Below are positions 1 to 13,500 of a stretch of 64,000 nt of DNA, in pieces (position 1 is the stretch's first letter; each line of letters starts with the position of its first letter). The DNA lies in assembly GCA_029964075.1 (NCBI GenBank), contig CM057144.1, forward strand, positions 10,749,281-10,813,280. Direction: 5' to 3'. The notes under the pieces were generated by a model. The model did not search any database and was not told where the DNA came from. It worked only from the letters and a program-made list of their open reading frames with translations. The translations under genes were made by a program, and so were the position numbers. Source of the DNA: Patiria pectinifera (Eukaryota > Echinodermata > Asteroidea > Valvatida > Asterinidae).

Positions 1-371
1 TAGGAGTACATATGCAGTATTAAGGCATTCTTATCCCTCCCTAAATATGCGACCCACACTTAGCTATTCAGTTTCATTTTAAAGTCATATGTACCTATAC
101 ACCCCTTACTACATAGGCCTTCTTCATTTTGAAGTTCCTTGAAAGTGGGAATGTCTTCAGACAACCTTCGCACACCTTTCTAATATTCAGCTCCCAACAG
201 CAATTGCATCGGTTTGGTTTTGCACAATGCAGGGCTCATACACAGATCGAAGTGAAACAACATTCAATGATTGCTGCCAGTGCAATTAAGTGCTCTATAC
301 ATGATGAAATTGCAAATGTTTCCGAAGTTTAAGTAATTCGGGCATTTTGCTTCCGTTTGTTTTATGCGCAG
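1..371. other. Intron upstream of the first visible exon
   Basis: The stretch ends in a usable acceptor (ttttatgcgcag) before the exon at 372. No convincing coding sequence was seen; the open frame at 129-332 has no domain or splice support. The 5' part of the receptor gene lies left of the window. Confidence 0.6.
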
Positions 372-3300
372 AGCTATGACGGTGGAGTGAACTTGTACCA
401 ATCTAACTCTGACTCCATTGATGCTATCTGGGATGCGACTGAAGAGGAGAGCGACATTATAGCCTCATACTTTTACATGGGGCAGTACCCTGGAAGCGGC
501 GATATCTCCCCCGTTACTTCGACAAACAAATCCTACATTCCATCAGCCTTGATAAGTCCTGCCGAAATAGGTACGGTTCGACAGGTCACATCAATGACTT
601 GCTTCCTTACTTGTTACCAAGCCATAAAAGCAGGCTTCTTGGCTTGCATCTTTCAGTCCCTAGCTTTTGGTACTATGTAACTAAATTATCCAGCTTCCTG
701 GCTGCTTCCAGCATTGATTCTCCTGACTGGAGAATCTGACTGGCTATCACCGACTTCCTAGCAGTCAAGGATGGGTGGCCGGTTAGCCTTCACTGTTCTA
801 GTATTGTCCTGGTTTAATTATCTACAGGTTGAGTTTTAGTCTGGTTTTGGCTCCCATTGATTCATTTTAAATGCTGTTTGGCCTCTATTTGTTATATGTC
901 TTAGCATTTTGCAAGCCCGCTCCCCAGCCAGTTATATTTAGCGTACGGGCATTGTGATTAATTTTGTAATGGAATTTTCTTTCCCTTGCTAACGCTCCAC
1001 GATGAAAACCATCTTTGCTTGGCACAGGATCACCCAACATTTTGAGTGTTGAAGCAGTCAACAGTGTCGGGCTAAGGAGGATTATTCATGCCACAAGCGT
1101 GACCGTAGATAACTCTCCACCTAGTGTTGGTCAGGTATGTATTTACTTCAAAAGTCGGGGACATTCTGATAGATAACAAGCCATCTGAAGCAAATAACAA
1201 GTCACCAACTCAAAAGCTAGATGAATGAACTGTAACAAAGGCATTCCGGGTTTTTTTTTATTGTGCATCCCCTGATACCTATACAGGGTGGATAAAAAAA
1301 AACGCAACCGAGATATTATTGCTAATTGGAACAGAAGTGAATGTGAATCAAAGGGACATGTGAATCAAAGGGAGATACCCTCTGTTAGGGTTGAATCTCC
1401 TCTTTAAAATGACACCCTGATCATGTTCTTACATTCACGGTTGACTGAGCAGTGACCAATTTTATGAAAGGTTCTATTTAGAGAATTGCGCCACTGTTCA
1501 TGGTGAAATCTCTTTTTCCCCCACCTGCCTTGATTGGCAACAATAGCCTTCCACTCTGTGACAAATGACACCACATAAACCACAATTGAAAAGGGGCGCA
1601 ATTCTCTAAATAGGCCCTTTCATAAAATTGGTCACTGCTCAGTCAACCGTGAATGTAATGACATGATCAGGGTGTCATTTTAAAGAGGAGATTCAACCCT
1701 AATAGTGGATATCTCCCTTTGATTCACATGTGCCCTACTTTTGTTCCAATTAGCAATAATATCTCGGTTTCGGTTTTTGTATCCACCCTGTATAGTATAA
1801 ATAGGTATAGATTGTTTTGTTATTCTGGTAATGCGACTCAAGTTGTACTTGAGTTTTAAATGCAACACTGGTATTTAGTCAATTGTCTCATTTTGCAGAA
1901 TATAACATTTATTCATACAAAATCTCCAAAAAGGCGTTCACAAAATCAACCATTAATTTGTCACCTACGTAACTTTAATCACGTCTGGGTATGAAAATCC
2001 AGACCCAACTGACTAACTAATTTATTCTCATGTGATTGGTTTGGATTTGTTAAAGCGAAAGTACGACAATAGTACACGTTTTCCGGTTATTTAAAAAAAA
2101 ACAAATTCGTTGTGATTCACCAATTCCTATATTTGAATTCGTCCAAGAATAATTTCAGAAGCCTTTGGAAAAATCGACTTGGTCATTTATCATTCAGTTA
2201 CAAAGTTTGGTCACCCTAATAAAGCACAACATCAAGGATATTCGTCAATACAGATTGAATTCAGTTGTTACCGAATTATAGCATTCAGAGATCGAATTCG
2301 TCTTATATCAATCACATTGCTTCATGGTGGGGTATCGTATTTTCGGTGTTTGTATAACCATGTGGTAATAACTACTACTACTTAGAATATTAGTTCTGAA
2401 AAGAACTTGTCCTGCTTATTATCAACTTTGCTAAGTAGTTTTTTGTTCTGATAAGAACAGTCCTGCTGTAAGTTCTAAACGAACTTGTCTTTGGTCTCAA
2501 CGTTTCGACTAGCCTGCTCTAGTCATCGTCAGGAGACATCGTCACATTAATATTTCTTTTAAGTAAATAAGTCTGGTCTCTGCTACAGGATTTTTCCGTG
2601 TGTCCTTGAGACTTTGAGCACAATTTGGCACATTCGTTCGCATAATGATGTCAGACCAAACTGGTCCACTAAACTCAGAGAATAGTTTCCAAGAGAACAC
2701 AATTAAAGAATACCAAAAATGTAAGAAAACCCATAAATACCTTAAAATTTACAAACGAATGAAAATAAGTCAGAAAATAAGAATAAATTTAAAAAAAAAA
2801 AAAATACAAAACATCTTTGTTTTTTACTTTTTCTTTTTTTTAAATGTGCCCATGTGCCAACATAAAACCCTTTTTCGGAGGGTTGCAGACACCCCAACCC
2901 GCAAAAAAATGAGAGGTTTGTTTCGTTGGAATAAAAATATTGAATTTGAATTTGTTGAGGAGCACGGTGACGCAATGTTAATAAAATGAAAATCAAAAGA
3001 AACAATCTATCAATCTCTTTGTCACAATGAAGTATGACAAAATTGAACAAAATTATGGACAAATTGTGTGACAAAAGACAAATTTGTTTTTCTGCATACC
3101 CCGGTTTGGCTTGAACGAGATGAAATGGAATAGCCATACTTCTTGACAAGTATGTATGCTCGTGGTTTTGAATCCGCATAAAGTAAAATTAGAATTGTAT
3201 GGTAAAGGGGAAAATTTAATATTGGAAGTGCACTAAATCGATTTTGAATATTTTGAATATTAAAAAAGCAGGGAAAACCTTAGACTAAATTCATTTTGAC

Positions 3301-6300
3301 TTCTCATCGAAAGGCAAAGTATGCCCAACAAATAAAATGAATCGGCACGTCACCGCCCAATTTCTGCTATTGTAACACGTGCCTCAGTAATGGCTCCCCT
3401 TTTACCTACCCGTTACCATTCAGGTCCAGTGCCCTGCATTCATTTATGCAAACAGCGCCCTGTTGTGTAGATGGAGCGATTTCCTTGATGCTGAGTCTGG
3501 AATTAATCACGTCGGTTTTCTCGTCGGGACAGCGAAGGGTCAAGGCGATGTGTTCCAGTCTGGTGATTTACCTGGCTACTTCACTCACTACAGTGTCAGA
3601 GGTTCGTGAGCAGCATTTTTGATGAAACAATTATAAGTGTTGAAAAGTCACTATATTACAATTTTACAAAATGTTGGTCCTTATAGATCCGTATGGTTAT
3701 CTTTCCAATATGGTTATATATCTGTACTACCCCGTCTACTGAATTCCTTTAATCGTTTTGAATATTTACCATCGTAAGTTGGATACTGCATTCGGTTTTT
3801 TTATTTGTGCCTTAGAATTATTGCCTCAGATAATAAATAAATTACCCTTGCCCTCTAACATTCACCTTGAGCTTTTTGAGGATTTTGCAGGAATATTAAG
3901 TAGGCACATACTGCCTCACATCCACTTTTAACTTTAAAAATCACGTTTTAAAATTAAGTCAAGTATATAGTGTAGGACATTGTTGTTTAGCCTAATGTTT
4001 TATACTCAAATTAATAATACGTACTCACTGGATAACTTTCCACCTTATAGATCTGAATCTAATTCACAACAAGGTCTACTATGCAACTGTGAAGGCCTTC
4101 AATGCTGTCAACCAAAGCACAATGGCATTCTCTGGTCCTATTGAGATCGACGATACACCTCCATCATACGGCCTTGTAGTGGAGCTGTCTGGTGTGTACA
4201 GCTACAATTTCAGTGATCCTATCGACGTGCCAGAATGGGACTGTACAAACGATGAGGAATGCTTGAGCTTGGACGGCGAGTGTATGGAATCGCTTGCCCA
4301 GCTGCAGATCCTGTGGCAACCGTTCACCGATGAAGACACCCTGATCACCAAGTATGAGGTTGCCCTGGGCACCACACCAGGAGGATCTCAGATCAAACCT
4401 TTCTATGAGGTGTCCAAGGACCAGACTTCAGAGCTCATTACCAATATCGATCTCAGCAGTGTCCGTAGAGTCTACTCCACAGTTAGAGGCTACAACGAAG
4501 CCGGTCTGACCAGCACCGCCGTGTCCAATGGCATCTACGTCAGCCGGTTGAGCGCCGGACTTCCACCCCTCAGACCATTCCAAGTCAAAGATGGCGTCAT
4601 CGACAACCAATCTGCCGACAAAGACTTCCAGACGAGGCTGCGAGAGATGAGTGCGTCGTGGGATTTCAGTGGTGATCCATGTCCAATCAAACATTATGAA
4701 TGGGCCATTTACAGAATTGATGACAAGGAGATTCAGCCAATGACAAATGTGCACGGTAAAGACAAAGCTTTTTGCTAAACAACCAAATATGGTTAACGCG
4801 TTTTTGAGGCACATTTCAAGTCATTCGTCTGACGCATGACCTTTCTGGAATGTTTAACATTTGGTTTATGTTCGTGAACATTTGTTGATAAAAGTACACT
4901 TAACTTTTGTCTAATAACAGTGCTTCGCTGATCGCGTATTCAAACTGCCAAATAAGTTCTGTTACTTGATAGTCGACCACAGAGTTAAGCATCACTCAGT
5001 CCCCGCTCATTTTCACAATCAAAGTTTGTTAGACAGAGGTTTCACAGCATATGTTATATGCTTAATACACATCTGTAGCAGGAAAGTATCGTAAGACTAA
5101 CACAACTTGAAAGATTACAGTTTAAACCATCATCGTGATTTTTTTGTTGACGATAACGTAAGGTAAAAGATGGTTTCACAATTCAATCTGTTATTGTTTA
5201 TGAAAACAGAACGGACCTCAGACACCAACACAGATATCGAGATGACAGATGGTGAGACGTACTACACCCTGGTGCGAGCTACCAACGCCCTGGGCCTGGC
5301 TGTCACGGTCCGATCTGATGGAATCACAGTCAAGCGCGATCCCTTGATACCTGGCCAGGTCTATGATGGCCTCCTAGTGGGCTTTGATATGACTTACCAA
5401 AAGGAGACTGATACTATTTCTGCAAGCTGGAAGGGTTTTGGAGGGGGGAGACAACACCTGCATGTTGAGCATACAGGTATGTGTTGACACAACGGATAGC
5501 ATTCCGAAGCAATACTTTTACTCACAGGAAAATATTCAAAAGAGCTCTAGAGCATCGTTGTTAATACAAACAACAACTTCTGTTAATACTGAATATTAAG
5601 AGTAATTAGCTATAAGAATCCTGAAATTCTCAAGTACCCTTTACAAGTCAGACATTGGATTGAAACGGGCTTAATGCGATGGACTGACATTCCATCCAAG
5701 AAGTAGTGACGTGGCTCAGGCCAATTAATGCTTGTTTCATGTAGTGAATATATTTATCCACCTTCAATCTCTGCGCTGAATTTTCATATAGGAAATGCTG
5801 AAGTCATCAAAGACCAACTCACAGAACAGACTGTGGATTACTACGAGGCGGCGGTCGGAACTGACCGCCGTTACCCTAAAACCAGGGACAACGTAGTGCC
5901 CTTCACCTACGTCGGTCAGAACACAACCGTCACTTTCACTAACCTCGACCTTTTGGCATTGGACGCGATATATTATGTGACGGTAAGGGCATACAGTGCT
6001 AGCTTTTCCACAGCTGAGGTGACATCAACAGGGATCAATGTTGGTATGGACAGCACAGTACATGGTAGGTTTCTGCATATTGCGTCGACTATTCTTTTTC
6101 TTTCCGATATCTTTCAAAATGTGAGGCGTTGAGCCTTTTCAACAATTGTCAGCAAGTTACACGCATTATATCTTAAGTCAGTGTAAAAAATACTTCAGTG
6201 CAGGTTCCATTAGCTATTATTTTCTTTCTCTTCGAAGAAAACACTCAGACTTAATTAAACAAAAATTTCATCAGTACCTTGTTAAAGAAAGAGAACCCAT

Positions 6301-8258
6301 AACAAGTTGATAAATTGTTGCCATTGTTTTAAATATTGCAAAACCGTTCAGTTTGTTTTTTTCTAAAAACGCAACCTCAAGACTTTGTAAAACAAAAAAA
6401 ATGTTTAAAGGGCCATTGGTTTGAAAAATCTTCGTCGGATGATAATTGAACTTGTATTTTCAAACTTTGTTATAGTTGTCAATTGATATCATTTGCATTA
6501 AGATTTTGTATTTTATTCTCATCGTAAATCTGGTTTAAGATTTTCTGTGCAATATCCAAAGTGAAAAAGTTTAATGGCACTCAACTAAATGGAGTGAGCA
6601 TATGTATTTTACTTTACTCTGTTCATGTTGAAATGAATGTAAATACTGATAAATTTATTTGATATGTAATTCTTTATTGCACTGACAAGGATCCGAAGTA
6701 GGAGTGTCCAAGTTCTTGAACTCTGTGTCCGAGGTGCAACTCGTGTGGGATGAATTTCAATCCACTCTGCCCATCCTACTGTATTACGTTGGTGTGGGTG
6801 AATCTTCGCCTTCCTCCGTCCAACCCGAAGATATCGATTGCCGGGATATCTTGTTGGGGACGAGGCAGGCACTGGCGACTTTCAGCGAGAGAGCAATGAG
6901 TTTTGTCGGCAAGGACACGTATGCGGACGTGAAGGGACTGAATATGACGCATGAGGGATCCTACTTTGTGACTGTTGTCGGTGAGTGATATTTATTAATA
7001 ATTGTGCATTAAAGTACAAGTTATGCCTGCAGTTCAATAGATAGTGTTAACATATTTTTTCCTCTGTGTCTTATAGGAATGAACGAAGGAGGACAGTGTA
7101 ACTCCTCAACGAGTTACTTCTCTGTTGATATCACTCCACCCGTAAAGGGTAGGCTGCGTGTTGGACCTTTCTATGACATGGTAAATGTAGTTATTAGTAG
7201 TTTAGTGTAACTAATCTATCAGTAAACTCGATGTTGACATCAGTGTGTAATGCATGTTGCTTATACACTAGTTACGTTTTCTGATAATATCTCTCCACCC
7301 ATTCAGACAAGGATGTGTATAGGCCCTGCCTATGACGCGGCAAGCTGTCAGAACAGTGAAACTTCTAAAACAACTTAATTCGTTGCCAAAAAATACACCT
7401 GTCACGGAGGTTTGGCTGTACATAGGATCATTCTGTCACGTTATGTGATAATAACAGAACAGTGAAACTCCTCTGTCAGCTATTTTTCTCACTGCCGCTG
7501 ATAACAGTATCTGGCTGTGCTGCATCTTTTCTTTAATGGTTATCAGTGTCATTAAAGCAGTGCAAATCATCATATAGTTGTAATCTGTATGTTTATAAAC
7601 TCATTTAATACCCGTCTAGCCTGTTGCATACACTGACAGTGCCGAGTCAGTCTCTGTGGTGTGGGAGGATTACAGGGATGATGAGAGTGGAATCAAGTCG
7701 TTCAACTTACGCATCGTGCAAGCTGCAGCGTGTCATGTCCGAGATGACAACAATCTGACAGTGGTACCAAACCAGGACTGGCTGGCACTCGGCCCAGATA
7801 CGTGGGAATTCACATTCGTGGACTTAAACTTAGAGGTGTGTTAGTATGCACTCTTCATTTTAATGCTTGCGGTAACAGTTAACATTATGTTCATTTATGT
7901 TCTTACCAAAATAGCTCCGTTAGGATGCATTTTGTTAACAAAATTAATTTGCTTATTGATCAGTTAATTTTGTCTCGGTAGCTAGTTTGAATCGACCTTT
8001 TCAAGTCTAAACCTAACCACAAAGGGTGTGCTCCAAGAACTTATTCTCTAATGTGAAAATATTATCTTGTTTTCTCTCCTCAGAAAAACCATCCCTACTT
8101 TGTCCAGCTTTTAGCGGTTAACCATGCAGGAGATAACATGCAGTCCCTGGTGGGGCCCATCTTCGTCGATTCATCAGAGCCGACAGCAGGACTGGTGGTT
8201 GATGGCGTGGACTTCAAGATGGATGTTACAGACAGTGGAGACCGCAGCCAAGTACAAG
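372..8258 (+). CDS. Receptor exons 1-10: FN3-like repeats with DxTPP linkers
   Basis: These exons encode residues 1-838 of the assembled frame. The recurring pattern is a beta-sandwich of about 100-110 residues containing 'xxWxxFxDxxSxIxxYExxxGT', then 'YYxTVrAxNxaGL' and a linker such as [16 protein letters not shown] or DITPPVKG. This resembles the FN3-like modules of large extracellular proteins of marine invertebrates. Introns are mostly phase 1, typical of shuffled extracellular modules. The 705-nt exon at 4051-4755 carries a whole module plus the next linker. The exon at 5210-5476 ends in an odd stretch after a run of six G. Removing one G would give a more natural '[10 protein letters not shown]', but the phase to the next exon only fits the sequence as given. 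Function is inferred to be extracellular ligand or matrix binding. Confidence 0.8.
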
Positions 8259-10477
8259 GTAAATGAAGAATATTACTCAGTTTGTGTACCGTTGTGGTAG
8301 CTAGATTCATAAGGAGGCAGTACCTACGTGTAATACCCACATCATCGAAGCTTTAGTTCACAGCTTCATTTTATTTCTGCAGGCACAATCCTACACCTGC
8401 CAAACCCAGTGGGCCCACCTTGTCCAATGAGAGACATTCCCTTCACTGACCCAAAATGGTCAGCGGTAGACTTCAAGGGACTCTGGAACATGAACAGGGA
8501 GAAGTGGGACCTGGAGTACCAGTCACAGCAGGTAAGCTGTCAAGCTTTGTGGTTTAGTGAAACGTTTTCGCCACACTAATCCTTAAATAATTTACAGAGA
8601 AGAGTTTTTTTTTTCAAAGTTATATTCTTCTTTTCTTCTTTTGCTGTGAATCCCTAGGTGTTTGCATCCGATGAAAGTTTGACACTGAAGTTGGAGCGGG
8701 ACACAAGGGGACCTCGTATGCTGTCTGGAGCCTGCGTCACCAATGCACAAATTGTCAGGGGCTCGGAATATGAGGTTAGTGTGGTGATCAGCTCGGAACT
8801 ATTTTCTGTTGTGTCATTGGACAGTGTTTTGTCTTATACATACATTAGAAAAGGCGTCCAGATTTGAGTATATTCCACTACAAATTGGTCACCACAAGTC
8901 ATCCAAGTGCCTCCATTTAAATGCTCACTGATAAGTAAGCCGGGTTCCCGGCTATTGTAAAACGTTTACAATTCAAATTGACGAATGTTAGGGTTAAATT
9001 CGGTAAAGAAGAATTTCATGGGCATTTGGTAAAAACAGTTTGTCTTTAATCGTTCATTTTCAGGTTGTAATTGTTTAAGCACTTCAATTATTGCCAAGAA
9101 AGTTAGTCTAGTGAGAGGTTAAGCATTTTCGTTTGGCCGTCAAGCACGATTCGGTGCATCTGTTCTGATGATATCGGACTAAGGTGTAGGCATATTGAAA
9201 TCCGAGAAGGTAGGAGAGAAAAAGAAAAAACATGTTCAAATTCATCCCTGTGAATCTCAGGAAGGCCCGTGTAAGTAAGGATTAATGTTATTACTGAAGA
9301 CATTTATGAAATAAGAGACGGATTTGTTTTTAATACAGAATTGATTTTGGCCACGCCAACTGAAATACTCCTTAACGAATTTGTGTGCCCATGGTTTAAA
9401 TGTATCGAAATAAAATTGAAATCAGTCAATCAAGGGCGTTAGTAAATACTTATGTTTGTGTGTAGTAAATATATTAACCGGATGAATATCAACATAATTG
9501 AACCGTGAACGTTTTTGCATAGCAGAGATTACGTACAGTACCACGGTAATGCTCAGCGTCCTCAACAGTTCATACTTTGGTTCAATTAACTGGTTAAGTT
9601 TGAAGACAAATTTACTATGTAATCTATTTAATTTCTTCGACATATAAATTATATACTATTATAATTACAGTTTTACATTTTGTGTTTTATATTACTTCAG
9701 TACTTAATTAGAGTATGTCATGTGCACGATTTAGTCATATACACAACGGATATAGTGCAGCTGCCAAACACACCTTACTGTTTTTACCATTGTAGTTTGA
9801 CTTGATAGCTGCACAATCTGACCTGCACAGCGTGACCAGCATCCTATTCTGGGATGGTCCAGATGGCACGATTGGGGAGTTCGACTTTGGTGGACGGGAG
9901 AACTGGCAAGAAGGGATCTGTCAGTGCTGTTATCAACAACCCTTTAATCAAGTAAGTCAATAAGCTGTATATACGATATCCTCCTTGTTTGTATTTAGTT
10001 ATTTTATTTATTTTTTTATTTTATTTCTTTCTGGTAACGAAACAAAGGATTCCTCAAAAGTGCCCTAGGCACTGTAGCCCAAAAGCCTGACGAAACCTAT
10101 AGAGAGGAGACAATGAGAAGAAATTACAGTTTTAGAGGTGGGAGGAAAAGCCCAGAAGAATATTCTGGGGAAAACCCACGGAATCAGGTAGGGACTGAAA
10201 ACCCAATCCACATATTGGCCCAGACGGGATTCGATCCCGGGTCACATGCGGTGGAAGGCGGGGAAAGTGCCGCTACGCCGACCTGAATCTCCTAGTTGCT
10301 GGTGTGGTCCTGTGATGGCGAATTTTTGCACAATATTTTGTAACAAGCGATGAAATTCAGTGGTTGATTTGACATGTCCAAACACATGTCCTTTGGAAAT
10401 TAAGGTCTTATTTATGGTAATCGCACAATTGTACAAGTGTCTTATAAATCAGTTGCTGATTGCTGCTGTAATAATAA

Positions 10478-10508
<31 letters not shown>

Positions 10509-13500
10509 AATAAAACAGCATTAACATAGCGCAATATGAATCAAAGATTCCTCAAAGCGCTTAACAATAGAACAAGAAACAGTAAAATAAAAATAATCCT
10601 AATGCGCTTAATCTTGTCTGTGTTGCCAACTGTAGCTGAATATGTGTTCATAAATGCGTGAACAAGCATTACATTCACTGTGTGGACTTCCAAACAAAAG
10701 ATGTCCACACAAACCAGTTTTCAGATACGTTGTGTGGACTTGCCCACGCCCAGCCTCCCATACTCATGTTTACATTACGTACCTAGTGTGGACATTCCCT
10801 TGTTTTCGTGTAGAAAAAGCTGTGAAAAAAATTCTCATTTTACTGAAAAACTTCAACCCAATTTTTTTCTATGATTCCCTTGAATGTTTCTCTTTATTTT
10901 GCGACCAATAAACCTAACCAATAATGCCTCTAAACCTGTTTTCCAGATAGGGGGAAACCTTGCGTGTGTATGTGTGTGTTTTACTTGTTTAATGCATTTG
11001 ATGAAATCAATTGGAGAAACAAATGTCGATTTTTTTTGTGATTTTGATTTTCAATTTTATACCTGTTATAATTCTGGTGAGTATTCATGTAAAAATGCCA
11101 ATGCCAAAAATTTCCTCTTTGCTGGGATAATATAGTGTTTGTTCTGTTGTATTGTATTTTAATGTATTGTAAGTGCACAGCAGTTTTGGACTTCAGGCAT
11201 TTTTGTGATGCAGTGTGAAAAAAAAAACTAGTTATTTTCAATGTCAGATTGCAACAGAGTATTTTAATTGTGGCTTGTTCGTGACCAAGACATTTTTCTA
11301 CTGGTTTACAACACAGTATCATTTAATAGATGTTATCGATATTTGTTGCTTTTTTACTGTAATAGAAACTGTCTACAAGAAACCCCTGCTGACACTTCAA
11401 TTTTAATAACAGTAAATCCAAAAACCTGATTTGTTTTACAGACTATGTGCCCTCAGTGTGACTGTCTGAACTTCCTGGGGGTATCTGATTCAGTTGACAA
11501 CAACTCAACATCTGGGAACACAACCTCTATGCGACCTTTAACCACATCCGGCGAGTTCATCATGGCCACCGACAATACTAGAGAGGCCGAAGTAACCGAC
11601 GAAAATGGCGCTTCAGTGATGACTACGTCTTCCAGTCCTTGGACTATCATGAAGGTTGATGAAAACGGGGACAGTGTTCCCGAGGATGATAGTGGGAGAT
11701 GGATATCCCAAAGAGCTTGCGGCTTCCAACTCTATCCAAGTAAGACAGTCTTCTCAACAAGCACTTTAACAAGTATACTTTACTGGTAGAGATGGGTTGA
11801 TACAACTCTGTTTCTGTAACCACCAAACCGTGTCACTGTATTGTCATTTAAAAATCCCCCTTTATATGTGAGGAGAGAATGGGAGTTTTCTGGTGAATCA
11901 TACTTTGGAGTTCATCCTTGAGCATCGAAAGACTGCATCACGACAAAGGTTATCATTTAATATCGGAGAAAGTTATTTTTCCCAGCTACCAGGTCTCATT
12001 ACCCTATACAATTTCTGATTATTTCAGAATAGTTCTATTTTTCTGCTCTTTTTTCATTATTCCGAGCTTGTTTGTGCACGCTCTCTGTATCTCTGGGAGC
12101 CCACATGTGGCACTGCCTCACTTGGGAGAAGAAGTGTCTCTTTCGTGGACATGCTGAAACGGGACATACTGTTGGAGTGTCATGGCCGAGCGGTTGAGAG
12201 CACCGGACTCAAGCTCTGCTGGTGTTTTTGATCAGCAGAGTGTGGGTTCGAGTACCGGTCTCGACGGCTTGGCCACCGCTGAGGACCTCCGCTCCTGCAT
12301 GCTGGACTAAGTCACCTGGACCAACATCATTGGGCGGGCTCGAGCTGCCATATGGCCTCGACTTACATGATTGATTAATTGATTGATTGATTTATTGATT
12401 GACTGATTCTGTATCAGTTCTTTGGCCTTTTAAAAACCTTAAAAAACATCCAGTGATTGGTATCTTTGTTGGGCACAACTTTTATAATAGTGTATGATGT
12501 GTTCTGAACGCCAAGATGATTTGAACGTGTTGTCTTTTCTAGATGGCGAGGCCTCTCAAGCTGTTTTGTGGTGTCGCTACCTTGATGATGCTTGGCCTGT
12601 GACGTCACAGCCTGTAGATCTAGATTTTGATCCATCAGTAGAGGAGCGTCATTACTCCATCCACTTTAAAGTCATGCCATTTGATGCAGATGAGGTATAC
12701 TTTGTGTACTGTTTTATATAAATTGTATTGTAAGTGAACAGTAGCTTTTGACTTATTGAGACATTTTGGTGATGCAGTGTGAGACAAAATAGGTATTTCA
12801 TTGTAAGACTGGAGCACGGTCTTTTGATTGTGACTTTTTCGTGAGCAAGACACTTTCCTTCTATTGCACAACCCCATAATTAACAGTATCTGTAAGGACA
12901 AAGTAGTGAAGGCCAGAAGAGCTGACTTGGTTGGTCAACGGCTTTGTCAGCTTGAGAGGCTTCACATTATTTTGGGTATTGGCAAGAGGTCTAAATTGAG
13001 TATTTTCTTAAGTTTGAGTTTTGTGTATACGACTTACGTTAATCTTTCCCAGGTCGAAAAATAGAGAACAAATACACTTTTTTTCTTATTGAAAATATGG
13101 AGCTTTTAAAATATTTTTTTCGATTGTAGGGGGAAAATATTAGGGGGAAATTATTGGGGAAAAAATAGCTTAGCAAAAAATAAAGGTAAACAAGTGGTAA
13201 AAAAGATTGCTATTTTTAAAAAGTAGGATGGCATTTTTATAAAATAGGAAGCTTTCTTCAGAAAAAGACGTCTGTACAGGTTAGATTGCGCAATAAACAG
13301 TGCACATGTATGTGTGCGCGCAAAAGTTTAAAGCGTAGAAATAAATACTGCTGATGATCTCTCAATGTTGAAAATGCACATGGCGGTAATGCAACATTAT
13401 TTTATTTTTAGCTGTTGAGCAGTCCTATACATACATGAAGTGAGCAAAAAATACAACTGATAAATTTATGAAAGGAAATTTTGAAAATAAAAGGCTATTT

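Noticed and set aside
129..332. 67-codon open frame left of the first exon
   Set aside because: No domain, no splice-site support and no link in phase to the exon at 372.
2645..3179. Overlapping open frames of 114 and 145 codons
   Set aside because: Low-complexity A/T-rich translations on both strands, with no family resemblance.
12174..12265. Functional tRNA-Leu gene
   Set aside because: Stem mismatches, an unrelated downstream body and an (ATTG)n tail mark it as a SINE head.
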